This document shows, piece by piece, positions 43,368-52,629 of a stretch of 64,000 nt of DNA (position 1 is its first letter; every line of letters starts with the position of its first letter). The notes beneath the pieces are model-generated. The model did no database searches. It had not been told where the DNA came from and was given only the letters and a program-made list of their open reading frames with translations. A program made the position numbers and the translations under genes. Location: contig JAPZRK010000059.1 in the NCBI GenBank assembly GCA_027531445.1, positions 62,001 to 126,000 of the forward strand. Direction: 5' to 3'. This stretch comes from Leptospira sp. GTDB lineage: Bacteria; Spirochaetota; Leptospiria; Leptospirales; Leptospiraceae.

Positions 43368-44817
43368 ATTTCTGAAAAAGCTTAAATACAGTTGCAGGCG
43401 TGCCTACACCTTTTAGGCGCGCAGACAGTTTTTCTATATTATATCCTGATTTTTTGATTTCGGCCTGAGTGCCGGGTGCATCCCATACACTTTCTGAAAT
43501 CCAAATTTCGCCAGAGCTAGCAAGGCCTTGCACTCTAGCCGCAATATTGACTGACTGACCAAAATAATCCAATCTTTCATCGTTTACGACAGCTAACGCA
43601 GAACCTTCATTCAAACCAACTTTTAAGCCTACCTCGTAACCTTCTGATTTCCATGTTTGGTTCATTGTGTCTATTTTTTTTAACATTTCGAGGGAGGCAA
43701 GAAGGCCCTCCATTGGTGTTGAAAACGTGGCCATGATTGCATCACCCATTGTTTTTACAATGGCACCTTTGTATTCACGAACGGTTTCCGTTAAAATATG
43801 GAAATGCTCTTGAACCAATTTGTAAGCAAGAATATCACCAGCTTGATCATACATTTCTGTAGATCCGCGTAAATCAGTGAACATAATGGTCAGCGATTTG
43901 ACATTGAGATTTAAATCGGCAGAGAGTCTTTGCACCCGAAAGAGATCGCGAAAGGATTGATTATTCAATAGCATCTTTGCTGTTAGAAAGGGTTCAACCT
44001 TTGTTGGATAACTATCATAGATGCGTTTTAAAATTTTGCTATTTGGAGTAATTACTTGGATGCCTACTCGCCATCTCGAACGATTGTTGATCGTAAATTT
44101 GTATTTTCCTGGCTTAACTTTTTTCTCTGAAGGTAGGAATCCAGTTTCCAAGAGGTCTACAATTTGATTCGAATCGCTATTAGGTGCTGTTTCGTCAGCG
44201 GTGAAAAATGAAGCCGCATTTCTATCAATACAAACGATTTGGAGCATCTCGCCTATATCCTGACCTGTTGTCAGTTCCACTTCTACTTCGGTTTGCTTCT
44301 CAGGTTCCAATACATAAAACCCGAATATTGTTTTTTTGATCCAAGTTAGGAGTTCGGGTGTTTTGATATAGTTTGGTGAAAAAAAGTGAGAGTAATAATC
44401 TTCCAAAGACAAAAATGGATCTTTAATTTTTTCAACTAGAGAAGGATGTAACTCAAATGCAACTTCAACTTGGTCATCCAGTAAAGTAGGAACAACAAAA
44501 TTACAGACCACGCAATGGAACGTTTCATTCTGAATTTGATCCAATTTATGGTGCGTGTGAACTATACCACCGCATAATGGGCATAATAAATTGTAAGCAA
44601 AATCAAAAAGACCAACCTTTGTTGCATGAACAAAAAAATCTATACTCTCATCTGTACCTATGTTATTCTTTTTAGCGAACGAAATAGGATTGATTCTTGT
44701 GAGTTTCCAATCATCAGTTGACCGTATCGTTTGTTCGGCTTTCTTTAAAACCTCAGGATTTAAAATTGGAAAGGTTCTTAGATTGGTGAACTTTTGATGG
44801 AAAATCTCTTCTTTCAT
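43345..44817 (-). CDS. Class III adenylate/guanylate cyclase with zinc ribbon
   Basis: The 490-residue protein has a C-terminal class III cyclase catalytic domain (about 300-480). Metal-binding Asp residues lie in IMFTDLRGST and KTMGDAIMATF, and NIAARVQGL is typical. The N-terminal part holds a zinc ribbon (CPLCGG ... CVVCNF, about 78-108) and a domain often placed before Leptospira cyclases. It should make cAMP or cGMP in the cytoplasm. Its start overlaps the hpt stop by 4 bp (ATGA), so it is the last gene of the operon regulator-sixA-hpt-cyclase. Confidence 0.9.
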   Translation of the reverse strand: MKEEIFHQKFTNLRTFPILNPEVLKKAEQTIRSTDDWKLTRINPISFAKKNNIGTDESIDFFVHATKVGLFDFAYNLLCPLCGGIVHTHHKLDQIQNETFHCVVCNFVVPTLLDDQVEVAFELHPSLVEKIKDPFLSLEDYYSHFFSPNYIKTPELLTWIKKTIFGFYVLEPEKQTEVEVELTTGQDIGEMLQIVCIDRNAASFFTADETAPNSDSNQIVDLLETGFLPSEKKVKPGKYKFTINNRSRWRVGIQVITPNSKILKRIYDSYPTKVEPFLTAKMLLNNQSFRDLFRVQRLSADLNLNVKSLTIMFTDLRGSTEMYDQAGDILAYKLVQEHFHILTETVREYKGAIVKTMGDAIMATFSTPMEGLLASLEMLKKIDTMNQTWKSEGYEVGLKVGLNEGSALAVVNDERLDYFGQSVNIAARVQGLASSGEIWISESVWDAPGTQAEIKKSGYNIEKLSARLKGVGTPATVFKLFQKSTSAPSI

Positions 44818-45338
44818 TCTGAAACTTCTCCGGGATGGTAAACGCCAACGAATGGAAGATTTCGATAGTGACCTGCAAAATCCAGCCCATATCCAACAAG
44901 GAAATCATCTTCAATAATAAACCCATAATAATCGACGATGATTTTTGGATTGGCTTTCTGTTTTTTCCAAAACAAGGACGCGATCTTTAGATCTTTTGGT
45001 GACTGCTTTTGTAAATCTTCAACTAGAAATTCTAAAGTTTTTCCAGTATCTACAATGTCTTCTACAATCAGTACAGATTTTCCAGCTATAGAATCTTTTA
45101 ATAACTTTGTGTATTCGATGGTCTGACTTGATTTTGTGTGATTACCATAGGATGAGGCACCTATAAAATCTATTTTATGAGGGATTGCAATCGCGCGGCA
45201 GAGATCGGCGGTAAAAATGAATCCACCATTTAATACACCAATTAAGATGAGATCTTTACCGAGATAATCTCTCGAAATTTCGCGTCCAAGGGCATCCACA
45301 CGACTTTGGATACGCTCCTCGGAGAAAAGAGGCTTCAT
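44814..45338 (-). CDS. hpt: Hypoxanthine phosphoribosyltransferase
   Basis: The 174-residue enzyme has the PRPP-binding loop LIVEDIVDTGKT and the LIGVLNGGFIF and GYGLDFAGHYRNLP blocks of HPRT. It salvages hypoxanthine and guanine to IMP and GMP. Start ATG 45338 overlaps the sixA stop (ATGA), so the more distant in-frame starts up to 45392 are not needed. It sits between a histidine-phosphatase gene and a cyclase gene; GTP or ATP supply for the cyclase is a speculative link. Confidence 0.92.
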   Translation of the reverse strand: MKPLFSEERIQSRVDALGREISRDYLGKDLILIGVLNGGFIFTADLCRAIAIPHKIDFIGASSYGNHTKSSQTIEYTKLLKDSIAGKSVLIVEDIVDTGKTLEFLVEDLQKQSPKDLKIASLFWKKQKANPKIIVDYYGFIIEDDFLVGYGLDFAGHYRNLPFVGVYHPGEVSE

Positions 45339-45847
45339 TCTTTGCCCACGGCTCCTGGAATCCAGAAGACCTTGAGTTGACCCAATCCCCATTCAATCTC
45401 TTTCCAACTATCGATAGGAAGGCTGATTCCTAAAAAGCTAGCAGTTGGTAGTTTATGGAATCGACTTCTTTCTGGATCACCGAAAAGTAAACCGCTAGCA
45501 AATGATTCGAGACCTGGATTATGCCCAACAATGAGAAATGATTGGATCGAATTGGGAACACCTTGGGCTAAAAACAAAAGATCGTCTGCCTCAGCTTCAT
45601 AAATTGCCTCTCTAAGTTCAGGCTTAGGAAGTCGAAGTATCTCTTTTCGTAGAGATTGGTAAGTTTTTAAAGTACGTTCTGCTGGTGAAACAAAAGCGAT
45701 ATCCACTTCAAGTTGGTAGTCCTGTAAAAAAGTACGAAGAACCTTTGTTTGTTTTTTTCCCCGTAAAGAAAGTCCTCGTTCCTCATCCGAAATAAAAGGC
45801 TCATCCCAATCCGATTTGGCATGCCTAAGTAGATAGATTTGCTTCAT
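45335..45847 (-). CDS. sixA: SixA-type phosphohistidine phosphatase
   Basis: The 170-residue protein belongs to the histidine phosphatase (RHG) superfamily: YLLRHAKSDW at the N-terminus with the catalytic His, later FVSPAERTLKT and VGHNPGLE. SixA removes phosphate from histidine-containing phosphotransfer domains. It starts 2 bp after the NarL-type regulator stop. The position between a regulator and a hybrid kinase makes a role in that phosphorelay plausible. Confidence 0.88.
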   Translation of the reverse strand: MKQIYLLRHAKSDWDEPFISDEERGLSLRGKKQTKVLRTFLQDYQLEVDIAFVSPAERTLKTYQSLRKEILRLPKPELREAIYEAEADDLLFLAQGVPNSIQSFLIVGHNPGLESFASGLLFGDPERSRFHKLPTASFLGISLPIDSWKEIEWGLGQLKVFWIPGAVGKE

Positions 45848-45849
45848 TT

Positions 45850-46446
45850 TTATTTTTGGACTTCTTTTTGGTACTTTGCGACGAGCTCGTTGTTATTTTT
45901 GCATTCAAATTTTGTGCGCATCTGGTTCAAATGGTATTCCACGGTTTTGCGAGATTTATTGATTCTTTCCGCTACTTCGTTTTGAGAATGACCTTGGATC
46001 AGAAGGTTTAGTATTTGAATCTGAAAGGTTGAAAATGGAAGCGAAACATTACTGATTCCTTCTGAAATAAACTTTTCACCCGACACGATCGATTCAATGA
46101 CACGAGGTAGGTTTGAAATTGGATCAGATTTTAGGACGTAACCATCAGCACCTGATTTCATAGCATCATCAACGTAGATGAGACCTGAATGTAGAGTGAA
46201 CATCGCCACTTTTGTTGATTTGTAATTTTCTTTTACATGTCGGAGAGTCTCAATTCCACTGGCATCAGGAAGATCAATGTCTAATAATAAAAAGTCGACT
46301 TTGTTTGTCTGGAGAAATTCTTTAAGCTCCTTACAAGTTTTGAAATCACCAATAACTGAAAAATTTGTATTGGATTTTAAGATGGATAGTATGCCTTCTG
46401 TGACAACAGAATGGTCTTCTAATATGGCGATTTTTATAGGTTCCAC
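45850..46446 (-). CDS. NarL/FixJ-type response regulator
   Basis: The 198-residue regulator has a receiver domain (Asp11, phospho-acceptor Asp56 in LLLDIDLPD, Lys near 105) and a LuxR-type HTH (LLIQGHSQNEVAERINKSRKTVEYHLNQM). The start is GTG at 46446, the only codon that keeps the first strand of the receiver intact. The divergent hybrid kinase gene starts at the next base, so the two share a control region. It should control transcription after phosphorylation, most likely by that kinase. Confidence 0.9.
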   Translation of the reverse strand: MEPIKIAILEDHSVVTEGILSILKSNTNFSVIGDFKTCKELKEFLQTNKVDFLLLDIDLPDASGIETLRHVKENYKSTKVAMFTLHSGLIYVDDAMKSGADGYVLKSDPISNLPRVIESIVSGEKFISEGISNVSLPFSTFQIQILNLLIQGHSQNEVAERINKSRKTVEYHLNQMRTKFECKNNNELVAKYQKEVQK

Positions 46447-48852
46447 TTGAGCTACTTCTTTCGATTACAATTTCACAATGGCAAGTACGCAAACAGTTGC
46501 AAAGCGATTTTTGCGCTTGTTTTCTTTCCATTGCTCATTTCTTGCTCTCAAAAATATTCCCCGCCCATTGCAAAATTGGGAACCTTGGATGCGCAAAATT
46601 GGTATATGTCAAAGTCAAATTTAGAACTACGTGGGGAGTGGCGTTTTTTTTGGAAAAAATTTTTACAACCAAACGATCTAGATCATTCAAATATTTCTTA
46701 TGTAATTGCTGGAAGAGATTGGAGTTCCGCGAAGCATAATGGTAAACCGATACCTAGTTTTGGTTATGGCACTTTCCGCTTAGATGTCAATTTGCCTGAA
46801 ACAAACGAGGTGTTAGCTCTTTCGATTCCTGTTGTTAATTCCGCATATCGTTTATACATAGATGGCATCCTGGTTCATGAAAATGGAATCGTTTCGGAAT
46901 TTGAGGCCATACATCGACCTTCATACCACACGAAGGTAATTCCGATCCCAAAGTATAAACGAAAAATACGCATCCAATTGGATGTTTCAAATTATACAAA
47001 TCATTACGGTGGAATGAAAGAATTTTTGCGTCTTGGTAAAATAGAAAAGGTGTATTCACGCGATTCTCAAAGTTATATTATCAACTGGTTATTAATATTC
47101 ATTATATTTGTTTTGGCTTTTTACCATTTTTCTATTTATGCGATCCGGAGAAGTGAGCGGGCTTCTTATTTTCTTGGTTTGTTGTATTTCGGTGTAACCA
47201 TTGTTGCGTTAACTGAAACGGAAGGTCGGATTCTGTTCAATTTTTTCCCTGATGAACTTTGCAATGTTCTCATTCGTATATCCAAAATCGGTGTCCCGAT
47301 TTGTATTGTCATGGGAATGCATGTTCTGTATTACCTTTTTTTGCATCCTAGATATAAACAGATCTTAAATCTTACTATCGCTTATACGGCTGTTAATATT
47401 TGTATTTCACTCTTTGCGACGGATCGACTGCTCTCGATACTCTCTTATCCTATCGAAGTAATAGAAATTCTCTTTTTTATTATTGGAATCATCATTTCCG
47501 TATCTGCCTTGCTCAAAGGGAGAAGGGATGGGCTCATGTATGTGATCAGCATAACATTTGTTGCTTTTTCCGCATTTTATGAGAGCATTTATAATGGTAG
47601 CTTTGTATCGAACGTTGGTTCATTGCGGTACATGAATGTTATATTCTTTCTTGTTCCACAGTCCTATTTGTTAACCCGATCTATTGTTAGTGTATTTAAA
47701 TCAGAAGAAAATGCATCAAGGATGTTGATAAAAAGCAATGAGGATCTAGAATCAAAAGTTAAAGATCGTACTTTAGAACTTCATCGTGCAAATAAATGGA
47801 AAGCAAACTTTGTGTCGCTCATGTCTCATGACTTGAGATCTCCTTTGATCGGCGTAAGCCAAATTTTAGATGTCCTACAATTTAAATTTTCAACTATTCC
47901 AGATGATCAAAAACAAAAGTTTATTTTGATTTGTAAAGAAGGCATTCAAAATTCACTTCGAATGTTAAAATCACTTCTGGATGTAAGCCGATTTGATTCA
48001 GATGGAATTCGCCTACAACAATCAAAATTTACACTAAAGTCCCTCATTGAGGAAGTGGTTCAATATATACGTCCTCTCGCTACGATCAAAGAGGTTGAGA
48101 TCCAACAGTCAATCGACCAAGAATCTTTTATCGTTGGTGATAGAGCATTACTAGAAGAAGTATTTAAAAATATTTTAACAAATGCAGTAAAATACTCTTA
48201 TCCAGCTACTAGCGTGATGATCAAACAGGTTGTTAAAGGTGATTGGGTCTCGATCGAAATTCATGATTCCGGAATGGGCATGGAAGATGAGATGATTTAT
48301 CGGATATTAGGTGAAAAAGTTAAAAAAAGCCAGCCAGGAACAAACGGGGAGTTGGGAAGTGGTCTTGGTCTTCGGTTATGTGTGAATATTTTAGAAGCAC
48401 ACTTTAGTAAATTGAAAATTAAAAGTGAACCTGGTAAGGGTTCCGTATTTGAAGTTCAATTCTCGAAACATACCAAGTGTATTTTGCTTGTCGATGACTC
48501 CGATGGATTTCGTTCCAGATTGGCCGAAGAGCTTAGAAGAAAGAAATGGATTGTAATTGAGGCTTTGAATGGCGAGGAAGGACTATCTCACCTTGGTCGG
48601 TTGACGCCAGATCTGATAGTAACGGACAAAGAGATGCCCATTATGGATGGAATTTCCTTTTTGCATGAATGGGAAGCGATTAGAGGAGAATTGGAAGTGC
48701 CGATCCTACTCATTAGTTCCGACATTTCACTTTCGTCAGGCGAAGAGATATTGGCAGATTACGGACTGGATGACATGAACGTACATCCAGTTTCGAAGCT
48801 ATTACCAATGGATCGAATCATTGAGCAATTTTCCAGTTACTTGAATCGATAA
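46447..48852 (+). CDS. 7TMR-DISM hybrid histidine kinase
   Basis: The 801-residue protein begins at a TTG codon (46447); no ATG exists upstream before the in-frame stop. It has a lipobox-like LLISC (Cys33), a periplasmic sensor domain (about 35-205) and a seven-segment membrane part (about 210-430). A HisKA domain with His461 (SLMSHDLRSP), an HATPase domain (GSGLGLRLCVNILEAH) and a C-terminal receiver with Asp727 (IVTDKEMP) follow. This is the 7TMR-DISM hybrid kinase layout. It should sense an extracellular cue and feed the divergent NarL-type regulator. A TTG start for a large kinase suggests low translation. Confidence 0.88.
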   Translation: MSYFFRLQFHNGKYANSCKAIFALVFFPLLISCSQKYSPPIAKLGTLDAQNWYMSKSNLELRGEWRFFWKKFLQPNDLDHSNISYVIAGRDWSSAKHNGKPIPSFGYGTFRLDVNLPETNEVLALSIPVVNSAYRLYIDGILVHENGIVSEFEAIHRPSYHTKVIPIPKYKRKIRIQLDVSNYTNHYGGMKEFLRLGKIEKVYSRDSQSYIINWLLIFIIFVLAFYHFSIYAIRRSERASYFLGLLYFGVTIVALTETEGRILFNFFPDELCNVLIRISKIGVPICIVMGMHVLYYLFLHPRYKQILNLTIAYTAVNICISLFATDRLLSILSYPIEVIEILFFIIGIIISVSALLKGRRDGLMYVISITFVAFSAFYESIYNGSFVSNVGSLRYMNVIFFLVPQSYLLTRSIVSVFKSEENASRMLIKSNEDLESKVKDRTLELHRANKWKANFVSLMSHDLRSPLIGVSQILDVLQFKFSTIPDDQKQKFILICKEGIQNSLRMLKSLLDVSRFDSDGIRLQQSKFTLKSLIEEVVQYIRPLATIKEVEIQQSIDQESFIVGDRALLEEVFKNILTNAVKYSYPATSVMIKQVVKGDWVSIEIHDSGMGMEDEMIYRILGEKVKKSQPGTNGELGSGLGLRLCVNILEAHFSKLKIKSEPGKGSVFEVQFSKHTKCILLVDDSDGFRSRLAEELRRKKWIVIEALNGEEGLSHLGRLTPDLIVTDKEMPIMDGISFLHEWEAIRGELEVPILLISSDISLSSGEEILADYGLDDMNVHPVSKLLPMDRIIEQFSSYLNR

Positions 48853-48865
48853 GTTCGTCTGAGGT

Positions 48866-49603
48866 TTATTTACCCTTCAATACGACAGGTTTGTTGCTAA
48901 CGCCACGCACTTTTATATTCAACATTTCAACAATGACTGAAAAAGCCATCGCAAAATAGATGTAAGCTTTCGGTATATGCATCTCCAAACCTTCTCCTAA
49001 TAATGCTAAACCGATTAGAATTAAAAAACTAAGAGCAAGGATTTTGATCGTGGGGTGTCTATCGACAAAATCTGAAATCGAACCACTCGCAAGTAACATA
49101 AAACCTACGGAAATAATGACTGCCGCAATCATAACGAAGAGGTGGTCCGTCATTCCGACAGCAGTGATGACAGAGTCCAAAGAGAACACAATGTCCAATA
49201 TCATGATTTGAATTATGATCTGAATGAATGAGGCCTTCTTTTTGTCGAGATGATCAGAGTCTGCTTCCCCTTCCAGTTTGTGGTGGATTTCGGTTGTTGA
49301 TTTTGCTATTAAAAACAATCCTCCAACAATTAGGATCAAGTCACGACCACTGATTTCATGATTTAGAATCGAAAACCAAGGTGCGGTCAATTTCATGATC
49401 AATGAAAGTGAAAATAAAAGTAGAATTCTAGTTAACATAGCTAAAACCAGACCGATTTGACGAGCTTGCTTTTGTTGGTTTTTTGCAAGTCTTGATGCGA
49501 GTATAGATATGAAGATAATGTTATCAATCCCCAAGACGATTTCCAAAGCAGTAAGTGTGAGGAGCGCAATCCAAATTTCTGGGCTAGTCAATAGTTCAAT
49601 CAT
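48866..49603 (-). CDS. TerC-family integral membrane protein
   Basis: The 245-residue protein has about seven membrane segments and the TerC signature LEIVLGIDNIIFISIL near the N-terminus and DIVFSLDSVITAVGM later; their Asp residues are the conserved metal-related acids. TerC proteins are linked to manganese export or metal resistance, and members of the same size occur in many bacteria. No metal-responsive regulator or riboswitch was seen next to it. It converges with the hybrid kinase gene. Confidence 0.9.
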   Translation of the reverse strand: MIELLTSPEIWIALLTLTALEIVLGIDNIIFISILASRLAKNQQKQARQIGLVLAMLTRILLLFSLSLIMKLTAPWFSILNHEISGRDLILIVGGLFLIAKSTTEIHHKLEGEADSDHLDKKKASFIQIIIQIMILDIVFSLDSVITAVGMTDHLFVMIAAVIISVGFMLLASGSISDFVDRHPTIKILALSFLILIGLALLGEGLEMHIPKAYIYFAMAFSVIVEMLNIKVRGVSNKPVVLKGK

Positions 49604-49662
49604 GAAAATTCCTTTGAGCGATAATCTAAATCGTCGAGAAATAAAAATCTACTAAAAAATTT

Positions 49663-51105
49663 TCATTCTTTTGTTCGAATCAGTTTCCAATCTGCACATA
49701 TCCTGAATTCTTTGCCAACCCTACCAAACAAAAGATCTTCATTGGCAGACACAATACCCCAATCCAATTGTTTAGGAACTGGACTAGCATATTCGCTATC
49801 CCATTTTAAATTATGAACCCAGGGATAATAAACTCCATCATTTGTAAATGGTATCAAGTTGATTTGTTCTGAGCTGAATGCGCGCATATATTTGACAGGC
49901 CAATAAGTACTTGCTCCACGAGATTTTCCCCATGTTTGCCAAGTTTGTATAGTGCATGTTATACGTTCACTATGAAGTGATTTTGAGGTTTCAATCTCTC
50001 TTGTAAGATTGGGATCTAACAAGAATCTATTTGAAGAAAGGACGATCATTAGAAACAAAGCGAGTGTAGTTATTTTCTTTAAAAAAGCGAAAGAACCGAG
50101 ATTGAAAAAAAACATCCCAATAATAGATGCAGGAAGAAAATAAAAATGACGTGCATTTACTTCGAGGTTTCCAATCTGGATGAAGATCATTCCACCTAGC
50201 ATAGATAAAGGTAAAAGTAGAATTTTAGGGTCTTTTTGGTTTTTCCAGAGTCGATAAATTGTAAAAAAAAGCAAAATCCAAAAGCTTGGAATCAGTAGTT
50301 CCCTCAAGGGTAAATTGCCGGGTACGAATGCGATTCTTTCAAATAAGGAAATGGGCTCATTCTTTAGAATCTCGTGCAATGATTGAAGGGATTCTTTGAT
50401 TGGGAATTGTTTTGGCTGAAAAGAACCTATACCGATTACTTTTTGCAAATTTAATAAGAGTTGGTAGGATCCTAGCCCAGCGAAAACCACCACCAGTAAC
50501 GATTTTAAATTGTATTTTTTGGAGATTAGCACATAGAGAATCATTGGGATAAAGGAATGAACAAAGAACCATAGCTCGGAAAAAATAGACAGAGCCAACG
50601 TAATTCCAATTAGAATCCCTTTGCCGAATGTAAGTTCCTCTCTTCCGCGAAGTAAATGAAGGTTTAACCCAAGTAGAAAGAATTCCGTTCCATGAAAGCT
50701 TGGTAAAAAAAATTGCCCCCAATCTCTTGGATAGAGTTCGCCTAATTTTAAAAAGCATAAGGCAGTCACCAATGCAATCGACCAAGATAAACTCAGCATT
50801 CGCATTACATAAATTATAGATAGAAAACAAAAAAATGCAAAAGCCCAATGTATCCAATAAATGTTATCTATGATCAATTGAAGGAGAAACATGAATCCCA
50901 AATCGGGAAATAGACAATGGGAGGGAGGTGTGACCCAACCTGAAATTTGATGGAGATTCGAATTAAAATCTTTGATGAATAGATAAGGGTAGAGAGCGTC
51001 ACTATTGGTGACAGTGCCAAAATGATAATAATAAATGATTTCAAAAGAAGGAAGCAAAAACGAAAATAACAAACAATAGAAAATAATTCTTAAAAGAAAA
51101 AACAT
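49663..51105 (-). CDS. Multi-TM membrane protein, glycosyltransferase-C-like
   Basis: The 480-residue protein has an N-terminal membrane anchor, about ten membrane segments and a soluble C-terminal tail. The loop after TM1 contains NSDALYPYLFIKDF, an acidic loop of the type seen in GT-C glycosyltransferases, but no clear motif proves it. It may move sugars to lipids or proteins on the outer face. The family is not named. Confidence 0.7.
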   Translation of the reverse strand: MFFLLRIIFYCLLFSFLLPSFEIIYYYHFGTVTNSDALYPYLFIKDFNSNLHQISGWVTPPSHCLFPDLGFMFLLQLIIDNIYWIHWAFAFFCFLSIIYVMRMLSLSWSIALVTALCFLKLGELYPRDWGQFFLPSFHGTEFFLLGLNLHLLRGREELTFGKGILIGITLALSIFSELWFFVHSFIPMILYVLISKKYNLKSLLVVVFAGLGSYQLLLNLQKVIGIGSFQPKQFPIKESLQSLHEILKNEPISLFERIAFVPGNLPLRELLIPSFWILLFFTIYRLWKNQKDPKILLLPLSMLGGMIFIQIGNLEVNARHFYFLPASIIGMFFFNLGSFAFLKKITTLALFLMIVLSSNRFLLDPNLTREIETSKSLHSERITCTIQTWQTWGKSRGASTYWPVKYMRAFSSEQINLIPFTNDGVYYPWVHNLKWDSEYASPVPKQLDWGIVSANEDLLFGRVGKEFRICADWKLIRTKE

Positions 51106-51165
51106 AGGCGGGATCTTAGTTTATACCATTCAAATTTCTAAGAATGGCATTCAAACTTTACGACT

Positions 51166-51597
51166 TTATCTAACGATTGTCACACTGCAATGTGCATGAT
51201 GAACGACTCTATCAGATACACTTCCCACCAAAAATCTACCAATCAGACCATGGCCTCGACTACCCATAACAATCATATCAACTTTCTCAGTCTCGGCGCA
51301 TTTGATGATTTCTTCTGCAGGATATCCTTCCACAACAATGCGTTTCCATTTAACAGCGGTATTGTCTAGAGGAGGGTGGATGTTTTCAAACCTCTGATCA
51401 GATATCCATTTCACTCGATCCTTGCCAGCGGGTGCCGCATCATAATAACCAGGGAGTGGTCCAAAATCTTCAATAACTTCCAAAACAAGGCATTCTGCTT
51501 TACTTGCAGTGGCTATCGCAAGGGCCATTTCTAATGCTCTTTTTGAGCTATCAGAACCATCAACAGGTACGAGTACTTTCCGAATCAATTTTTCCAT
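51166..51597 (-). CDS. Universal stress protein UspA family
   Basis: The 143-residue protein has the ATP-binding Usp motif G-x2-G-x9-GS in GSRGHGLIGRFLVGSVSD and the first-strand VLVPVDGSDSSKRAL block. It is a single-domain, probably dimeric, cytoplasmic protein. Its gene lies 34 bp downstream of the RluD-like gene, possibly in the same transcript. Confidence 0.93.
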   Translation of the reverse strand: MEKLIRKVLVPVDGSDSSKRALEMALAIATASKAECLVLEVIEDFGPLPGYYDAAPAGKDRVKWISDQRFENIHPPLDNTAVKWKRIVVEGYPAEEIIKCAETEKVDMIVMGSRGHGLIGRFLVGSVSDRVVHHAHCSVTIVR

Positions 51598-51631
51598 ACT
51601 GTGTCCAGTTTATACCTTTTTGTTTTTTAAA

Positions 51632-52570
51632 TCAATAGCTTTTGCATTTTCTTTCAAAGGTCTTAAATCGGTCCGGATAATCGATGGAGACATCAACGGT
51701 TTTGCCTTCAATAAAGGGATGTGGAAAACTAATTTCTTTTGCAAGTAAAAGCATACCATATTGCGCATATTCTTTCGCAGATCTTGAATACAAATTGTCC
51801 CCAACAACTGGGCAATTGATTTTAGAGAGATGAACGCGTATTTGGTGAGTACGTCCGGTTTCTATTTGCACGGATAAAAAAGAAAATTTTCTACCAGTCT
51901 GTGTTTGGATGATTTGTTCTGTCTTGTAATGTGTGACTGCATCGCGCCCATCCTCTCGAACACACATTTTGATGCGTTCAACAGGATGCCTACCGATCGG
52001 CATACGAATCGTACCAAGGGCTTCAACAGGTGATTGTAATACCCAAGCAAAGTATTGTTTTTTGACCTTACGCTCTTGAAACATTTTCGAGAGTGTGGCA
52101 TGAGCTCGGTCCGACTTGGCGATAACAAGGACACCTTCTGTCGGTTTGTCCAGTCGGTGGACGATACCCGGTCGTCTTTCTCCGCCAACACTAGAAAGAT
52201 GTTTGAATTGGTAGAGGAGACCATTCACAAGGGAAGGTTGGTCATCTCCCGGACCGCTGTGGCAAGCGATTCCCGGTTTTTTATGGATGACCATAAATTC
52301 TTCTTCATCGTACAAAATCGGGATATCCATCGAAATGGGATCCAGACGGGAAGCAGGTCTGGGAGGGACAAGTATCGAAAACTGATCGCCCGCGTTCACT
52401 CTGTGCCCACTCTTTAAAACGGCAGATTCCTTTGAAAGATCGATGACATAGCCAGAATCTATCCATTTTTGAACGGTGGATCTAGAAAGATCCTCTCCAG
52501 CATTATCTTTAAGGAAAAGATCTAGACGGGAATCCTGGTAATCTTCAGAAACTGTAATATTTATTTGCAT
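51632..52570 (-). CDS. RluD-like pseudouridine synthase with S4 domain
   Basis: The 312-residue enzyme has an N-terminal S4 RNA-binding domain (about 12-75) and a RluA-family catalytic domain with HRLDKPTEGVLVIAK (catalytic Asp) and GRTHQIRVHLS. This layout is that of RluC/RluD, which modify 23S rRNA. It is divergent from loa22. The exact uridine target is not decided by sequence alone. Confidence 0.92.
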   Translation of the reverse strand: MQINITVSEDYQDSRLDLFLKDNAGEDLSRSTVQKWIDSGYVIDLSKESAVLKSGHRVNAGDQFSILVPPRPASRLDPISMDIPILYDEEEFMVIHKKPGIACHSGPGDDQPSLVNGLLYQFKHLSSVGGERRPGIVHRLDKPTEGVLVIAKSDRAHATLSKMFQERKVKKQYFAWVLQSPVEALGTIRMPIGRHPVERIKMCVREDGRDAVTHYKTEQIIQTQTGRKFSFLSVQIETGRTHQIRVHLSKINCPVVGDNLYSRSAKEYAQYGMLLLAKEISFPHPFIEGKTVDVSIDYPDRFKTFERKCKSY

Positions 52571-52576
52571 TTTCGG

Positions 52577-52605
52577 TTGTTATCTAGTGAAAAGAACTAA
52601 ACTAT
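52577..52605 (+). promoter_or_regulatory. Possible loa22 promoter
   Basis: TTGTTA (52577-52582) and AACTAT (52600-52605) are 17 bp apart, 25 bp before the loa22 start. The match to sigma-70 elements is moderate. An AAGGTAGG ribosome binding site follows. Confidence 0.35.
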
Positions 52606-52629
52606 GGATACTATAAGGTAGGTCAACTG

